Shown here: positions 39,030-47,258 of the stretch, in pieces | Layout of the letters: each line of letters starts with the position of its first letter | How positions within the stretch are numbered: position 1 is the stretch's first letter | Assembly (NCBI RefSeq): GCF_900129285.1 | Contig: NZ_FQUW01000012.1 | Coordinates: 1-64,000, forward strand | Direction: 5' to 3' | From: Desulfofundulus australicus DSM 11792 | GTDB taxonomy: Bacteria; Bacillota; Desulfotomaculia; Desulfotomaculales; Desulfovirgulaceae | DNA length: 64,000 nt | The notes under the pieces: generated by a model | What the model saw: the letters and a program-made list of their open reading frames with translations, nothing else | Database searches by the model: none | What the model was told of the DNA's origin: nothing | Translations under genes and position numbers: made by a program

Positions 39030-41276
39030 GCTTGTGTCCCTCCCCTGCAGTACTACGAACCAATCTTCATAAATGCTCCCCTGTGTCACAACCACTCCTT
39101 CAGCGTAAGGTGGCGCGTTCAATTGCGCCGCTCCTGCCGCTCCGCTGCCGGAAAGTTGCATCCGCACCACCGTCCCGCTCGGGCAAACCGCAAGCGACGG
39201 GTCCGTCCAGAACTCCACGGCCCACCTGTTCACAGCGCTTCCCGCCGGGTACATGGGGTTGCTCGTCGTCCCGTCCGGCAGTTTTGACGGAATATTTACC
39301 GTTGCCGTCTTGTTTCCCTGCGGCCCGGTATAGGGGAATGCCCAGGACACCGAATTCAGCGGCCCCACGGAATCAACCAGAAGCACCACCTTAGCCCCGG
39401 CCTTGACTTTCGGGAGCTGGTTTGCCGTCATACCCTGGGTAATGACGATGTGTGTCGCCGGATTCTTCGGGTCCGGTGAAACCTGACCTGCCGGCGGGCT
39501 GACGATCTGGGCCACCCTGGGCCGTTCGAAGGCATTCACGCAGAAATTCGCCCAGTTCGACCAGGGCGATTCAACCCCGGCCTGGTCCCATACTTTGACA
39601 CGGTATTTGAACTGATAAGCTCCCGAAGCCCACAGCGGCCCGGGTACGTCCGGCGCCGTGCTTGTAGGTACGGTGTACTGATTGCTACTACTCGCCACCT
39701 TACCGCTGTCCAGCACCAGGGCCATATCCGAAGCCTGAACTATTTGGACCTGGTATGCGCTCTGGCTATCTCCCGGGTCGGGATCAGAGAAAGTCCACGA
39801 AAGGGTGGGCGTCGTCGTGGTAAAGCACGTGCCGTAGCTCTGCGGAACCGGCGGGTTCGGCGCGCTATTCGTGTCCAGCCTCACAGCCACGCCTCCGCGC
39901 GGATTTGCCGCGATTTTCGGGGTAACGTTGGTGTCGGAAGTGGCCAGCTCCGCCTTCCACTTTACCGCCCTGCCAGGACTGACCAAAACCCAGAGCTGTT
40001 TGTTGTCCACCGAAGGCAGGGCATCGTTTGCCGCGCCTATCTGGTTCCACGTGTTCCCGTTGTCCGGGGACACTTCCAGCACCGTGCCCGAAGCCGTACC
40101 CCGCACACGCCACTTCTTGACCCAGTTCGTGCCGTCAGCCGTGACGGACCAGGTTACCGAAGTATTGTTCGGCAGCTCGTGGACGGCTCTCACCCTAACG
40201 TGGGTGACGTTGTAGCCGGGGTCAAAGGCTTTCGAAACGGCCACCGCCGGGGAACGGTAGCCCGCGTTCTGCAAAATGTCGGAGACTGTAACGGAAAGGG
40301 ACGAGTTGTACACCAGCGAAGAGCCGTTCCACTGGTAATACCTGACCTGGTTGCCGTCCACAATTATCCGGTCGTAAGAGCCCGGCCTTATGGCCACAGC
40401 GCGGGGGTTCGTCAGGCCTGAAGTAACCGAAAGTGCCGCGTTGTACCTGAGGGCCGTGCCATCGAAAGAGTAATGTTTCACCTGAGTGCCGTCTACTATT
40501 GCCACGTCGTACCCGTTCTGCGGGTCGGCTACAGCGAAGGCCACGGGACTGGTCAACCCGGTCACGGCCAGGGCTGGGTTCTCCGCCATACCCGATCCAC
40601 TGAAGTTGAACCAGCGTATCCTGTTCGGCTCCAGCACCACCGTGTCGTATCCCCCGGAAGCCAGGGCCACGTCGATGGGGTTGGTCAGGACGACCGAAGG
40701 CTCCAGCACGGTGTTCCTGGTCATATTCGATCCGGTAAAGCTGAAGTGCTGGACCTGGGTCCCCACCAGGGCGGCCACTTCGGACTGGCCCGCCGCACCC
40801 ACGGCCAATACACCGGTCAGGCCCGCCACAGAAAGGGCGGGGTTGTAGGCCATGCCGGAGCCGGTGAAGGAGAAGTGCTTCAGCCCAGTTGAATCAGCCA
40901 CCAGCACGTCAGGGTAGGTACCCCTGGCCGCCAGGGCAAGGGGGTTGCTCACCCCGGAGACGTTGAGGATGGTGTTCTCCCGCATCTGGGTGCCGTCGAA
41001 GGAGTAGTGCTTCACCCCGGAGGTGGTGAGCACCACGTAGTCATACTCCCCCAACTCCCAGAATCCCACCAGGTCTGGTACGGGCTTCGGGGGGAGCTTT
41101 ATTTCCCGGTTCGCCGTGTCCACTACGGCTGACGTAGAGGATGTGTCGATTATACCCGAAGTGTCGGTCGGATTTATCGTATAGTCCCACGTGGCCGCCG
41201 GGGAGGGACGGGGATAGAGGGCCAGGGTTAGACAGGCAACAACAAAAACAAGGAAGATGTACGTTAGGTTCCGCAA
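39027..41276 (-). CDS. Large secreted beta-propeller-like protein
   Basis: The product is 749 residues from a TTG at 41276 (AAAGGAGG). A signal peptide (TYIFLVFVVACLTLALYPRP) precedes six repeats of about 48 residues, each with a segment like VKHYSFDGT or LKHFSFTGS followed by N-x-ALSV. This suggests a six-bladed propeller. Fibronectin-type or carbohydrate-binding-like modules follow (NNTSVTWSVTADGTNWVKKW; TPTLSWTFSDPDPGDSQSAY). It would sit outside the cell, perhaps as a filament tip or adhesin exported near the Tad system. Confidence 0.78.
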   Translation of the reverse strand: MRNLTYIFLVFVVACLTLALYPRPSPAATWDYTINPTDTSGIIDTSSTSAVVDTANREIKLPPKPVPDLVGFWELGEYDYVVLTTSGVKHYSFDGTQMRENTILNVSGVSNPLALAARGTYPDVLVADSTGLKHFSFTGSGMAYNPALSVAGLTGVLAVGAAGQSEVAALVGTQVQHFSFTGSNMTRNTVLEPSVVLTNPIDVALASGGYDTVVLEPNRIRWFNFSGSGMAENPALAVTGLTSPVAFAVADPQNGYDVAIVDGTQVKHYSFDGTALRYNAALSVTSGLTNPRAVAIRPGSYDRIIVDGNQVRYYQWNGSSLVYNSSLSVTVSDILQNAGYRSPAVAVSKAFDPGYNVTHVRVRAVHELPNNTSVTWSVTADGTNWVKKWRVRGTASGTVLEVSPDNGNTWNQIGAANDALPSVDNKQLWVLVSPGRAVKWKAELATSDTNVTPKIAANPRGGVAVRLDTNSAPNPPVPQSYGTCFTTTTPTLSWTFSDPDPGDSQSAYQVQIVQASDMALVLDSGKVASSSNQYTVPTSTAPDVPGPLWASGAYQFKYRVKVWDQAGVESPWSNWANFCVNAFERPRVAQIVSPPAGQVSPDPKNPATHIVITQGMTANQLPKVKAGAKVVLLVDSVGPLNSVSWAFPYTGPQGNKTATVNIPSKLPDGTTSNPMYPAGSAVNRWAVEFWTDPSLAVCPSGTVVRMQLSGSGAAGAAQLNAPPYAEGVVVTQGSIYEDWFVVLQGRDTS

Positions 41277-41357
41277 TTTAGTCGGCCCTCCTTTAAAAGA
41301 ACTTGCAGGATTTTCTTGCCTTATGGTGAATAACTCAACGTATTCTGACTTCCATCT

Positions 41358-41495
41358 TTAAAAACCTGGGGGAAGTATTTCAGTGGTTAAAGTTTTTTGA
41401 TAAGTAAAAAATTCCGTACTGTTCAAACCAATATAAATAGCTACAGATATTGTAACAACAACTATAACAATCAATGTGATTTTTAATCTTTTCAT
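41358..41495 (-). CDS. Small AT-rich membrane peptide
   Basis: The product is 45 residues from the ATG at 41495, with a strong GAGGGGGTG site. It is one membrane helix (ITLIVIVVVTISVAIYIGLN) with a short polar tail. It may be a leader or small membrane regulator. It lies in the AT-rich island. Confidence 0.5.
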   Translation of the reverse strand: MKRLKITLIVIVVVTISVAIYIGLNSTEFFTYQKTLTTEILPPGF

Positions 41496-41537
41496 CTTTT
41501 CACCCCCTCTTTTAAACCCATGGAAGGAGATTAATAT

Positions 41538-41720
41538 ATGCAAGACAGCTTAAGATACAAAATCTTATTTTTTATTTGGACTTTTTTCATTATAATGTCA
41601 GTTGCCCTATTTTTTCTTGCACTTAAACTTAACACTTTTTTCTATGGTTATATCAAAATTGTTCCCTTAGTGATTATTTCATGGATACTTTCGTTAATTT
41701 CACTATCTCCATTGGCTTAA
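41538..41720 (+). CDS. Small membrane protein upstream of peptidase
   Basis: The product is 60 residues from an ATG with GGAAGGAG upstream, on the plus strand. It contains two membrane helices (ILFFIWTFFIIMSVALFFLA, then KIVPLVIISWILSLIS). Its stop codon overlaps the ribosome site of the next gene. It is AT-rich, like the island. It may pair with the M41-like peptidase; alternatively the two are one gene split by a frameshift. Confidence 0.6.
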   Translation: MQDSLRYKILFFIWTFFIIMSVALFFLALKLNTFFYGYIKIVPLVIISWILSLISLSPLA

Positions 41721-41733
41721 GGAAAAACTTAAT

Positions 41734-42378
41734 ATAAAAGTTTTCCTGCTATTACTTTCATTTGCTTGGCTTATCGTCATCTCACACCTGGTATATAAAA
41801 CTATAATTCCCCCACAACCTCTTTTTGAAGAATCTTTCTACGAAGCTATAGCTGTTCACGAAGCAGGACATGCAGTGGTAGCTGAAACGCTTTTCCCTGG
41901 ACAAGTTACTGAGGTGGCAATAATAGAACCATGGAGAGCAAGATGGTTCAAGTTCTTTAATATCGATGTGAATGGCTTTTGTAAATACACATCAATGATA
42001 GATATAAGACCCACTCTGGATACTGCCAAAAACGAAATTTGTATCATGTTATCAGGAGCTGCTGCTGTTGATTTCTTTTTCCCAGATCTCAAACTAGGTG
42101 GAAATCGAAGTGATTTTTCAAAGGCGGAAGAATTAATACAAAAAACAGTAAATAACGGTTTAAGCGAAGCTGGCCCAGTTACATGGAATATGTTAACTGA
42201 AGAACAGAGGAACAAAATTGCTCAAAATATCATGAAAAGTGAATATGAAAGAGCCCGTAAAATTATCAGCGAACACAAAGATGAAATTCTTGCGGTATCA
42301 AAAGAATTAAAAGAAAAAGAACATTTAACAGGAGAAGAATTGAGAAATATTCTCAGTTCTTCTCCTTCGAAACAATAA
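41734..42378 (+). CDS. Membrane-anchored M41-like (FtsH-type) metalloprotease
   Basis: The product is about 214 residues. No ATG, GTG or TTG start fits until well inside the catalytic domain. An ATA at 41734 with AAGGA upstream gives a natural N-terminus IKVFLLLLSFAWLIVISHLV. The active site is AIAVHEAGHAVVAETLF (HExxH), and GGNRSDFSKAEEL may provide the Asp ligand found in FtsH. The AAA+ domain of FtsH is missing, so it is a stand-alone peptidase domain. Substrate unknown. A GTG start at 41875 or a frameshift from the upstream gene are alternatives. Confidence 0.68.
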   Translation: MKVFLLLLSFAWLIVISHLVYKTIIPPQPLFEESFYEAIAVHEAGHAVVAETLFPGQVTEVAIIEPWRARWFKFFNIDVNGFCKYTSMIDIRPTLDTAKNEICIMLSGAAAVDFFFPDLKLGGNRSDFSKAEELIQKTVNNGLSEAGPVTWNMLTEEQRNKIAQNIMKSEYERARKIISEHKDEILAVSKELKEKEHLTGEELRNILSSSPSKQ

Positions 42379-42439
42379 ACCAAAAAAAATTCGCCCTATG
42401 TTTTCGTGAAAAAGGAAGGAAGAAAAAAGAGGAATACCG

Positions 42440-43792
42440 TTAGCGAAATACCCATAATTCCACCCTCAATTTCCCCTGGCCACTACGGGTTTTGATTGCC
42501 AGAGTTTTCCCTGATGTGTTCCTGAACCGGAAATCCCAGTACGGCCAGGCTACCGCCGTGTCCTTACCCGGCTCCGCGTAGCCTACGGGTATACTGTGAT
42601 TGTGGCGCTCTACCACTTCCAGCCCCGCATTCAGCACCGCCAGATGAAGGGCCGTGGCCGTCCGGCACACGCCCCCTCCCACGTCGGGCATCGCCTTGGG
42701 ACCGTAGACCGTCTCGACGATGGACCTCCCCTCTACGAAACCCCTGGATACCGTGCGCGGCCCCACCGCCCGGTTGAAGCTGAATACTTCGCCTGATTGG
42801 ATCACTTTGCCGTTTATCAGCGAAGCCGCCAGTTCCGCATTCTTCCCGCCCCCGTCCGGCGGGTTCGGGATTTCGGCGTATCCCAGAAGTTCTGGTACGC
42901 CCAGTTTTTCGGCTATTGCTCCGGCCCCCTCAACGTGTTTTACTTCGTCTTTGTCCCACCAGACCAGAGAAGGTACCCCCTGGATGCCTTCGGGCGGGGA
43001 CTGGACCAGGTAGTATGGTTCCCCAGCCAGACCGTTTTCGGTCATCTTCTTTTTTGCCATTTCCTCATCGCCACCCCGAGGGTAGGTGACTACCAGGTAC
43101 GGGCGCTTTTCCGGAGACAGCATAGCCACGTCCTTTAGCGCTTCCGGGCAGTGGAGGCACCATACCGCGAAAAATAAGGCGGGTTTCTCCCGCAGGTCCA
43201 GGTACGTCTCTGCTCCGCCCGGCGTGGACACCCGGAGCTGGTAATGGGCTTTCCCGTCAATTGCTTTTGGTCCCCCTGTCACGAAACCGCCGGATTGACT
43301 TTCCGCACCCGCTGCCATGGCTACCGTAGCTGCAGGCGGAGCAACAGCCGGCTTCGTACCGGGATTGATAACCAGCAGGACCAGGGCTACCACCGCCAGC
43401 GCCCGGGCAGGGCCGGCGGAAACATACGCCGTGTGCCCGGGCTTTTTGTCCGGTGAAACCCAGTAGGAAGCGGCCAGCAATACGCCCATTGCCGCGAACT
43501 TCCAGCATACCGGACAGACGGACCCGGTCACGGCGTAACCGTACCCGATCAATCCCGCATGGAAGATCGCTCCTGCGGCCAGAAAGGTTCCCGTCAACCG
43601 GTTTTTCGGCAGGCCCAGGCACAGGACACCCGCCATGGCATAGTACAGCACCCCCCAGATCCACCAGGGGCGGCCCAGGAAAGAATCCAGCTGGGCTACT
43701 GCAGAACATGCACCGGAAGCGCAGGAAGGTTCAAGTTGCCAGGCAATGATAGCAGCCAGCGAAAGCAAAAAGTATACATATCCTACAAGCAT
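42440..43792 (-). CDS. VKOR-thioredoxin-VanW fusion protein (copy 2)
   Basis: The product is 450 residues from the ATG at 43792 (GGGGAGGGG site, right after a terminator). Residues about 1-125 are a VKOR-like module: SCASGACSAVAQLDSFLG with a loop Cys pair and TGSVCPVCWKFAAMGVLLAA with the CxxC. A thioredoxin-like domain (FFAVWCLHCPEALKDVA) and a VanW domain (GEVFSFNRAVGPRTVSRGF) follow. VKOR oxidises a thioredoxin partner using quinone, and here they are fused. It probably forms disulfides in exported surface proteins. A VanW fusion is unusual. Confidence 0.82.
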   Translation of the reverse strand: MLVGYVYFLLSLAAIIAWQLEPSCASGACSAVAQLDSFLGRPWWIWGVLYYAMAGVLCLGLPKNRLTGTFLAAGAIFHAGLIGYGYAVTGSVCPVCWKFAAMGVLLAASYWVSPDKKPGHTAYVSAGPARALAVVALVLLVINPGTKPAVAPPAATVAMAAGAESQSGGFVTGGPKAIDGKAHYQLRVSTPGGAETYLDLREKPALFFAVWCLHCPEALKDVAMLSPEKRPYLVVTYPRGGDEEMAKKKMTENGLAGEPYYLVQSPPEGIQGVPSLVWWDKDEVKHVEGAGAIAEKLGVPELLGYAEIPNPPDGGGKNAELAASLINGKVIQSGEVFSFNRAVGPRTVSRGFVEGRSIVETVYGPKAMPDVGGGVCRTATALHLAVLNAGLEVVERHNHSIPVGYAEPGKDTAVAWPYWDFRFRNTSGKTLAIKTRSGQGKLRVELWVFR

Positions 43793-43804
43793 AAAACCCC
43801 TCCC

Positions 43805-43834
43805 CAACAAAAAACCGCCGGGTTATTCCGGCGG
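43805..43834 (-). terminator. Terminator upstream of the VKOR fusion gene
   Basis: CCGCCGG (43815-43821) pairs with CCGGCGG (43828-43834), followed by TTTTTTG and then the ribosome site GGGGAGGGG within a few bases. Confidence 0.9.
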
Positions 43835-43852
43835 CGTTTACCTTGTCTATCG

Positions 43853-44791
43853 CTATAGTTTGAACATGGTCATTTGCCCGCTGGCCGTTGCTCCCGCGGC
43901 GTTTCTTACCTCCACGAAAATAGTGTGTGCCCCGTTCCCGGTGATACCCGTGGCCGTGGCATAACCGCTGACCGGCGTCCACGCGCTCCAGCTCCCGGTG
44001 TCCGCCTTTACCCGGAACTCCGTAGCCCCGGGAGCCTGGACGACTACATTGAATGTGGAGCCGGTGGTGCACGTGGCCCCGTTGTAACCGGATATTCTGA
44101 GTATCACTGGTACCATGCTGTTCTGTAGGTTCGTTATGGCGGTCAAGGCCTGGTTGGCCTTGTCACGGGCCTCTTTGGCCAGTGTGGCGGCAGACTTGGA
44201 TTCAGTTTCATCCCAAGTGTTGTTTGCCGCGTCAGCCGCTCTGGCACGGGCTTCTTCGGCTTTGTTGTAGGCGTTTTGTGCATTGATGGCTGCGGTATTG
44301 GCAGCAGATTTCGCTGCGTTGGCTTCATCACGAGCCTGGGTGGATAAAGAAATAACACTGTTTATTTCGCTGGTATTAGCAGTATCCTGAGCTAGCATGA
44401 TATAAAAAGTGGAACTGTGATCCTGTTTAACACCACCCTGTACCTCAACTGTTGAGTATGCATTTATGTCAACCCAACCATCTTTACCCCAGACATCAAT
44501 AATTGTTACACCGTCCAAACGGACATCGCCTACATAATGATCAGAAGGCAAATAAATTTTAATCGCCTTTAATCCAGCAGGAACGGTAAATGTTCTCCAA
44601 GAGTATGAATTATAAGTAACTGTCCACGACCTATCCTCGAACGCAGACCAACCCGCATTAGCTGTTCCCGTGTGCAAACAAGAGTATAGGATCCATATGG
44701 CAAAAATCCCAATTAAACCTAAACTTACTCGCACTAAACGGCACGTGCGCCAGTTGCTAGCAAAGCTATCGGGATACCCCCCCCCGCCCAT
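43853..44791 (-). CDS. Secreted coiled-coil protein, probable poly-G phase variation
   Basis: From the ATG at 44791 the product is 312 residues. A signal peptide (LIGIFAIWILYSCLHTGTAN) is followed by a beta-rich domain (RTFTVPAGLKAIKIYLPSDH), an Ala-rich coiled coil and an Ig-like end (ATCTTGSTFNVVVQAPGATE). A better start at 44819 (AAGGAGG) runs through nine G (44777-44785) and meets a stop. Eight G would fuse it in frame (reading GRGGYPDSF). This is a classic slipped-strand contingency arrangement. It shares its C-terminal module with the gene at 46186. Confidence 0.75.
   Translation of the reverse strand: MGGGGYPDSFASNWRTCRLVRVSLGLIGIFAIWILYSCLHTGTANAGWSAFEDRSWTVTYNSYSWRTFTVPAGLKAIKIYLPSDHYVGDVRLDGVTIIDVWGKDGWVDINAYSTVEVQGGVKQDHSSTFYIMLAQDTANTSEINSVISLSTQARDEANAAKSAANTAAINAQNAYNKAEEARARAADAANNTWDETESKSAATLAKEARDKANQALTAITNLQNSMVPVILRISGYNGATCTTGSTFNVVVQAPGATEFRVKADTGSWSAWTPVSGYATATGITGNGAHTIFVEVRNAAGATASGQMTMFKL
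44777..44785 (-). repeat. Poly-G tract of nine in the 5' coding region
   Basis: Nine consecutive C on the plus strand (G on the coding strand). Slippage by one base changes the reading frame between the strong-RBS ATG (44819) and the secreted-protein frame. Confidence 0.85.
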
Positions 44792-44832
44792 TTTTGTTAT
44801 TCATCACATTATCAACCATTTTACGTTCCTCC

Positions 44833-45573
44833 TTAAATTTGATTGATTTTCATAATTCTCCAGCCTTGCTTCGTCCGAAAGAAACCTGCTAGAACCGAAA
44901 CATCCCTGCTTTCAACCTGGTAACCAAACCTCATCAACATACTCTTTCCCCGCTTCCACACCGGCTTTGCTTTAAGTTTCTCGACCTTGCCAATCACCGC
45001 CCCCTTTCCTAGAACTGCTCCACCCATCTCCTGGCTCCTCCTGGCCGGGCCGGCCAGGTACTTCGCAGCCCCCTGCCAGTCCCCGGCAGCCAGGGCGTCA
45101 AGGTAACCCTGAAAAACCCGATTTGCTGCATCCGCTTCCGCCCGATTTACAAACAGGCCCACTCCTGACACTCCTGACATATCAGGTTCCGCTTCCCGGA
45201 ACGAAACAACCTTCCAGCCCTGGCTGGTTTTAACCGCATCTACGCTGTACCATCCTACGTCAGCGGACCCGTCCTGCAGGGTCAGTTCCACCGTGGCCAG
45301 CACTTTGGCCCAACCCCGGCCCAGGGCGGCCACGGAGCAGGATACGTCTTCGACCTTCGCCGTGACCTTGCTACCTTTCAACCGGGAAGCCGCAAAAGCT
45401 GCGCTGCCGGAGGAATATTGCAGAGCAGCTTCGGCGTCCCCGGCGGCCAGGGCGCGGACGTAGTTTTCGGCGGCCTTTCTGGGCGGGGCCGAGGCGGAAA
45501 ACCGCCAGGCCCCGAAACCCAGGACGGCCAGGATCAACGCCGCGGTTAACGCCAGCAAGACCTTCCGCACCAT
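44833..45573 (-). CDS. Secreted/anchored protein with two NTF2-like domains
   Basis: The product is 246 residues. An N-terminal membrane helix (LLALTAALILAVLGFGAWRF) anchors two repeats, each with a helix ENYVRALAAGDAEAALQYSS or FQGYLDALAAGDWQGAAKYL and a beta sheet. The pattern resembles NTF2/DUF4878-like lipoprotein domains. Start overlaps the upstream stop (TGATG). It is probably at the cell surface; function unknown. Confidence 0.7.
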   Translation of the reverse strand: MVRKVLLALTAALILAVLGFGAWRFSASAPPRKAAENYVRALAAGDAEAALQYSSGSAAFAASRLKGSKVTAKVEDVSCSVAALGRGWAKVLATVELTLQDGSADVGWYSVDAVKTSQGWKVVSFREAEPDMSGVSGVGLFVNRAEADAANRVFQGYLDALAAGDWQGAAKYLAGPARRSQEMGGAVLGKGAVIGKVEKLKAKPVWKRGKSMLMRFGYQVESRDVSVLAGFFRTKQGWRIMKINQI

Positions 45574-46121
45574 CAACGGCGTTCACCCACGGCGGTCATC
45601 AGTTCTTCCAGAACAGCGCGGGCTTCCCTTGACGCTCCCAGAACGGTTTCCAGAGCGGACTCCATCTTGACCAGCGACTCCAGTGCTTTCCGACCTTTTT
45701 CCTTCACTTGTGCCCACGTCGCCTCGTCGGTCACCTGCAATGACTCGATGAGCGCCTTGATCCCTGCCAGGGCTTTCGCCGCTTCCGAAGCCGCTTTCCC
45801 CGGCAGGACCGCTTTCGGGGCCTGCTCTGCAATTTCCATCTTTTCTTCCGACCTTTCTTCCGCCGCACTCTCGGGTTTGATTTTTTCCTCCCAGTTGACG
45901 CCGTTTTCTTTTTGCTTGCGTCCGAACACGTCTCCCTCCTCCTTTAAGATCTGGTTCAGCGATACGGCCGATAATGTTCCGGCCGCCGTGCATAAAAGAA
46001 AAGTTTTCAGTTCTTCCGCCCAACCGGGCGTCCCCAAAGTCAAGACGGCATACAGTGTTGCCGAAACAAACAGGTTGGCCAAAGACAGAACAGCGATCGT
46101 CCCGGTCGGCGCACGGGGCAA
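45573..46121 (-). CDS. Membrane-anchored coiled-coil protein
   Basis: The product is 182 residues from a TTG at 46121 (AGGAGG 9-10 bases upstream, directly after a terminator). An N-terminal membrane helix pair (TIAVLSLANLFVSATLYAVL, then FLLCTAAGTLSAVSLN) is followed by a polar linker and a C-terminal coiled coil (KALAGIKALIESLQVTDEAT, then KGRKALESLVKMESALETVL). It is likely cytosolic-facing. Function unknown; may assist the secreted neighbour. Confidence 0.6.
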   Translation of the reverse strand: MPRAPTGTIAVLSLANLFVSATLYAVLTLGTPGWAEELKTFLLCTAAGTLSAVSLNQILKEEGDVFGRKQKENGVNWEEKIKPESAAEERSEEKMEIAEQAPKAVLPGKAASEAAKALAGIKALIESLQVTDEATWAQVKEKGRKALESLVKMESALETVLGASREARAVLEELMTAVGERR

Positions 46122-46136
46122 GAAGGACCACCTCCT

Positions 46137-46168
46137 GAAAAAATAGAAGCCCGGGGATTTTCCCGGGG
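46137..46168 (-). terminator. Terminator before the coiled-coil gene
   Basis: CCCGGG (46150-46155) pairs with CCCGGG (46162-46167), followed by CTTCTATTTTTTC and then AGGAGG. Confidence 0.85.
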
Positions 46169-46185
46169 TGAACTGTCGTACAGTA

Positions 46186-47160
46186 CTACACTTTGAAGAA
46201 CGTGAACATTGTCTGGGCCACGGTTCCGGCGGCGTTCTTCACCTGCACCGTTGCGGTATTGGCGCCGCTCACTATGCCGCTGGATATGGTTATAGCGTTG
46301 CTGGTTACCCATCCGGAATCGAAGGAGCCACATGTCACCCGGTAGTTAACCCCGCTGGACGGGGTAGCGGAGATGACCACCGTGAACGTGGAACCGGTCG
46401 TACAGGTGGCTCCGTTTTGGCCCTGGACTTTCGTTATGGTCGGCAACGGTAAAGAATTCTGTGCGGCCAGATAAGCCCAGTATGCGGCGGATTGGTTATT
46501 GTAAATGGTGTTATTCCTTGCTTCCTTTGCCAGTGTAGCTGCCGACTTGCCCTCGGCGGAATCCCAGACCCGGGCAGCGGCAGTGTCAGCACTGGCTTTA
46601 GCAGCCTGAGCTGCGTTATAAGCGTTCTGGGCGTTGGTAGCCGCAACATCCGCACTGGCTTTAGCAGCATCAGCAGAAGATTTAGCGTTATTTGCATAGT
46701 AGTAAAAAGTTGCAGTCCAGGTTAAATAGGAAATACTGCTAGTTGCTTCTGGATAAATTCTTATTGCAGTTACGGACGGAGGCAAGATCCAATAATAGTA
46801 ATTTCCACTTGGTGAAGTATTTATCGTTGCCCAATTCGTAATCCATGTTCCGTTCTGAAGAATATCTATATAGCCCCTGCCTCCATACTGTGCCCTCTGA
46901 CATAACATCTCCAGAGCACCTATCGTTTGCCCTGCTGGAGCAACGTAATTTACCCGCGCAGTAGGGTATGCGTTGCCTTGAGTTTCGCCAGATTGCTTAT
47001 CACCACCCAGCACAGCAAACTCACCAGATTGATGAAGAGCAAGATTGACATAACTATCAGCGTACCAGGCCGCGAAACTTTCTTGCGCAAAAAGAAAGGC
47101 AACAACAATAAACATAAGACAAACAGAAACAAGTATCGCAAATTTACCTCTCCACGTCAT
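46186..47160 (-). CDS. Secreted coiled-coil protein, paralogue of 43853 gene
   Basis: The product is 324 residues from the ATG at 47160 (GGGAGGG site). A signal peptide (FAILVSVCLMFIVVAFLFAQ) is followed by a Tyr/Ser-rich beta domain. An Ala-rich coiled coil (SADAAKASADVAATNAQNAY) and an Ig-like module (ATCTTGSTFTVVISATPSSG, ending in FTFFKV) follow. The last part matches the gene at 43853, so these are members of one surface-protein family. It is not Flp-like. Possible adhesin or filament component. Confidence 0.7.
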   Translation of the reverse strand: MTWRGKFAILVSVCLMFIVVAFLFAQESFAAWYADSYVNLALHQSGEFAVLGGDKQSGETQGNAYPTARVNYVAPAGQTIGALEMLCQRAQYGGRGYIDILQNGTWITNWATINTSPSGNYYYWILPPSVTAIRIYPEATSSISYLTWTATFYYYANNAKSSADAAKASADVAATNAQNAYNAAQAAKASADTAAARVWDSAEGKSAATLAKEARNNTIYNNQSAAYWAYLAAQNSLPLPTITKVQGQNGATCTTGSTFTVVISATPSSGVNYRVTCGSFDSGWVTSNAITISSGIVSGANTATVQVKNAAGTVAQTMFTFFKV

Positions 47161-47181
47161 TGTATATTCCCTCCCATATGT

Positions 47182-47258
47182 ACTATTCTCGCTGCCACCC
47201 AGCGCTGGGACCTTGGTACCCTGACCGAAGACCCTCTTCGCCGTCACGTCCACCAGCT
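47182..47258. repeat. 77-bp remnant copy of the TadG-like 3' end
   Basis: This segment is highly similar to 50019-50095, which is the end of the 49987 gene (it encodes VDVTAKRVFGQG in both). It begins exactly at the methyltransferase stop codon. With its partner it forms direct repeats flanking a 2.8-kb segment of three genes. Confidence 0.75.
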
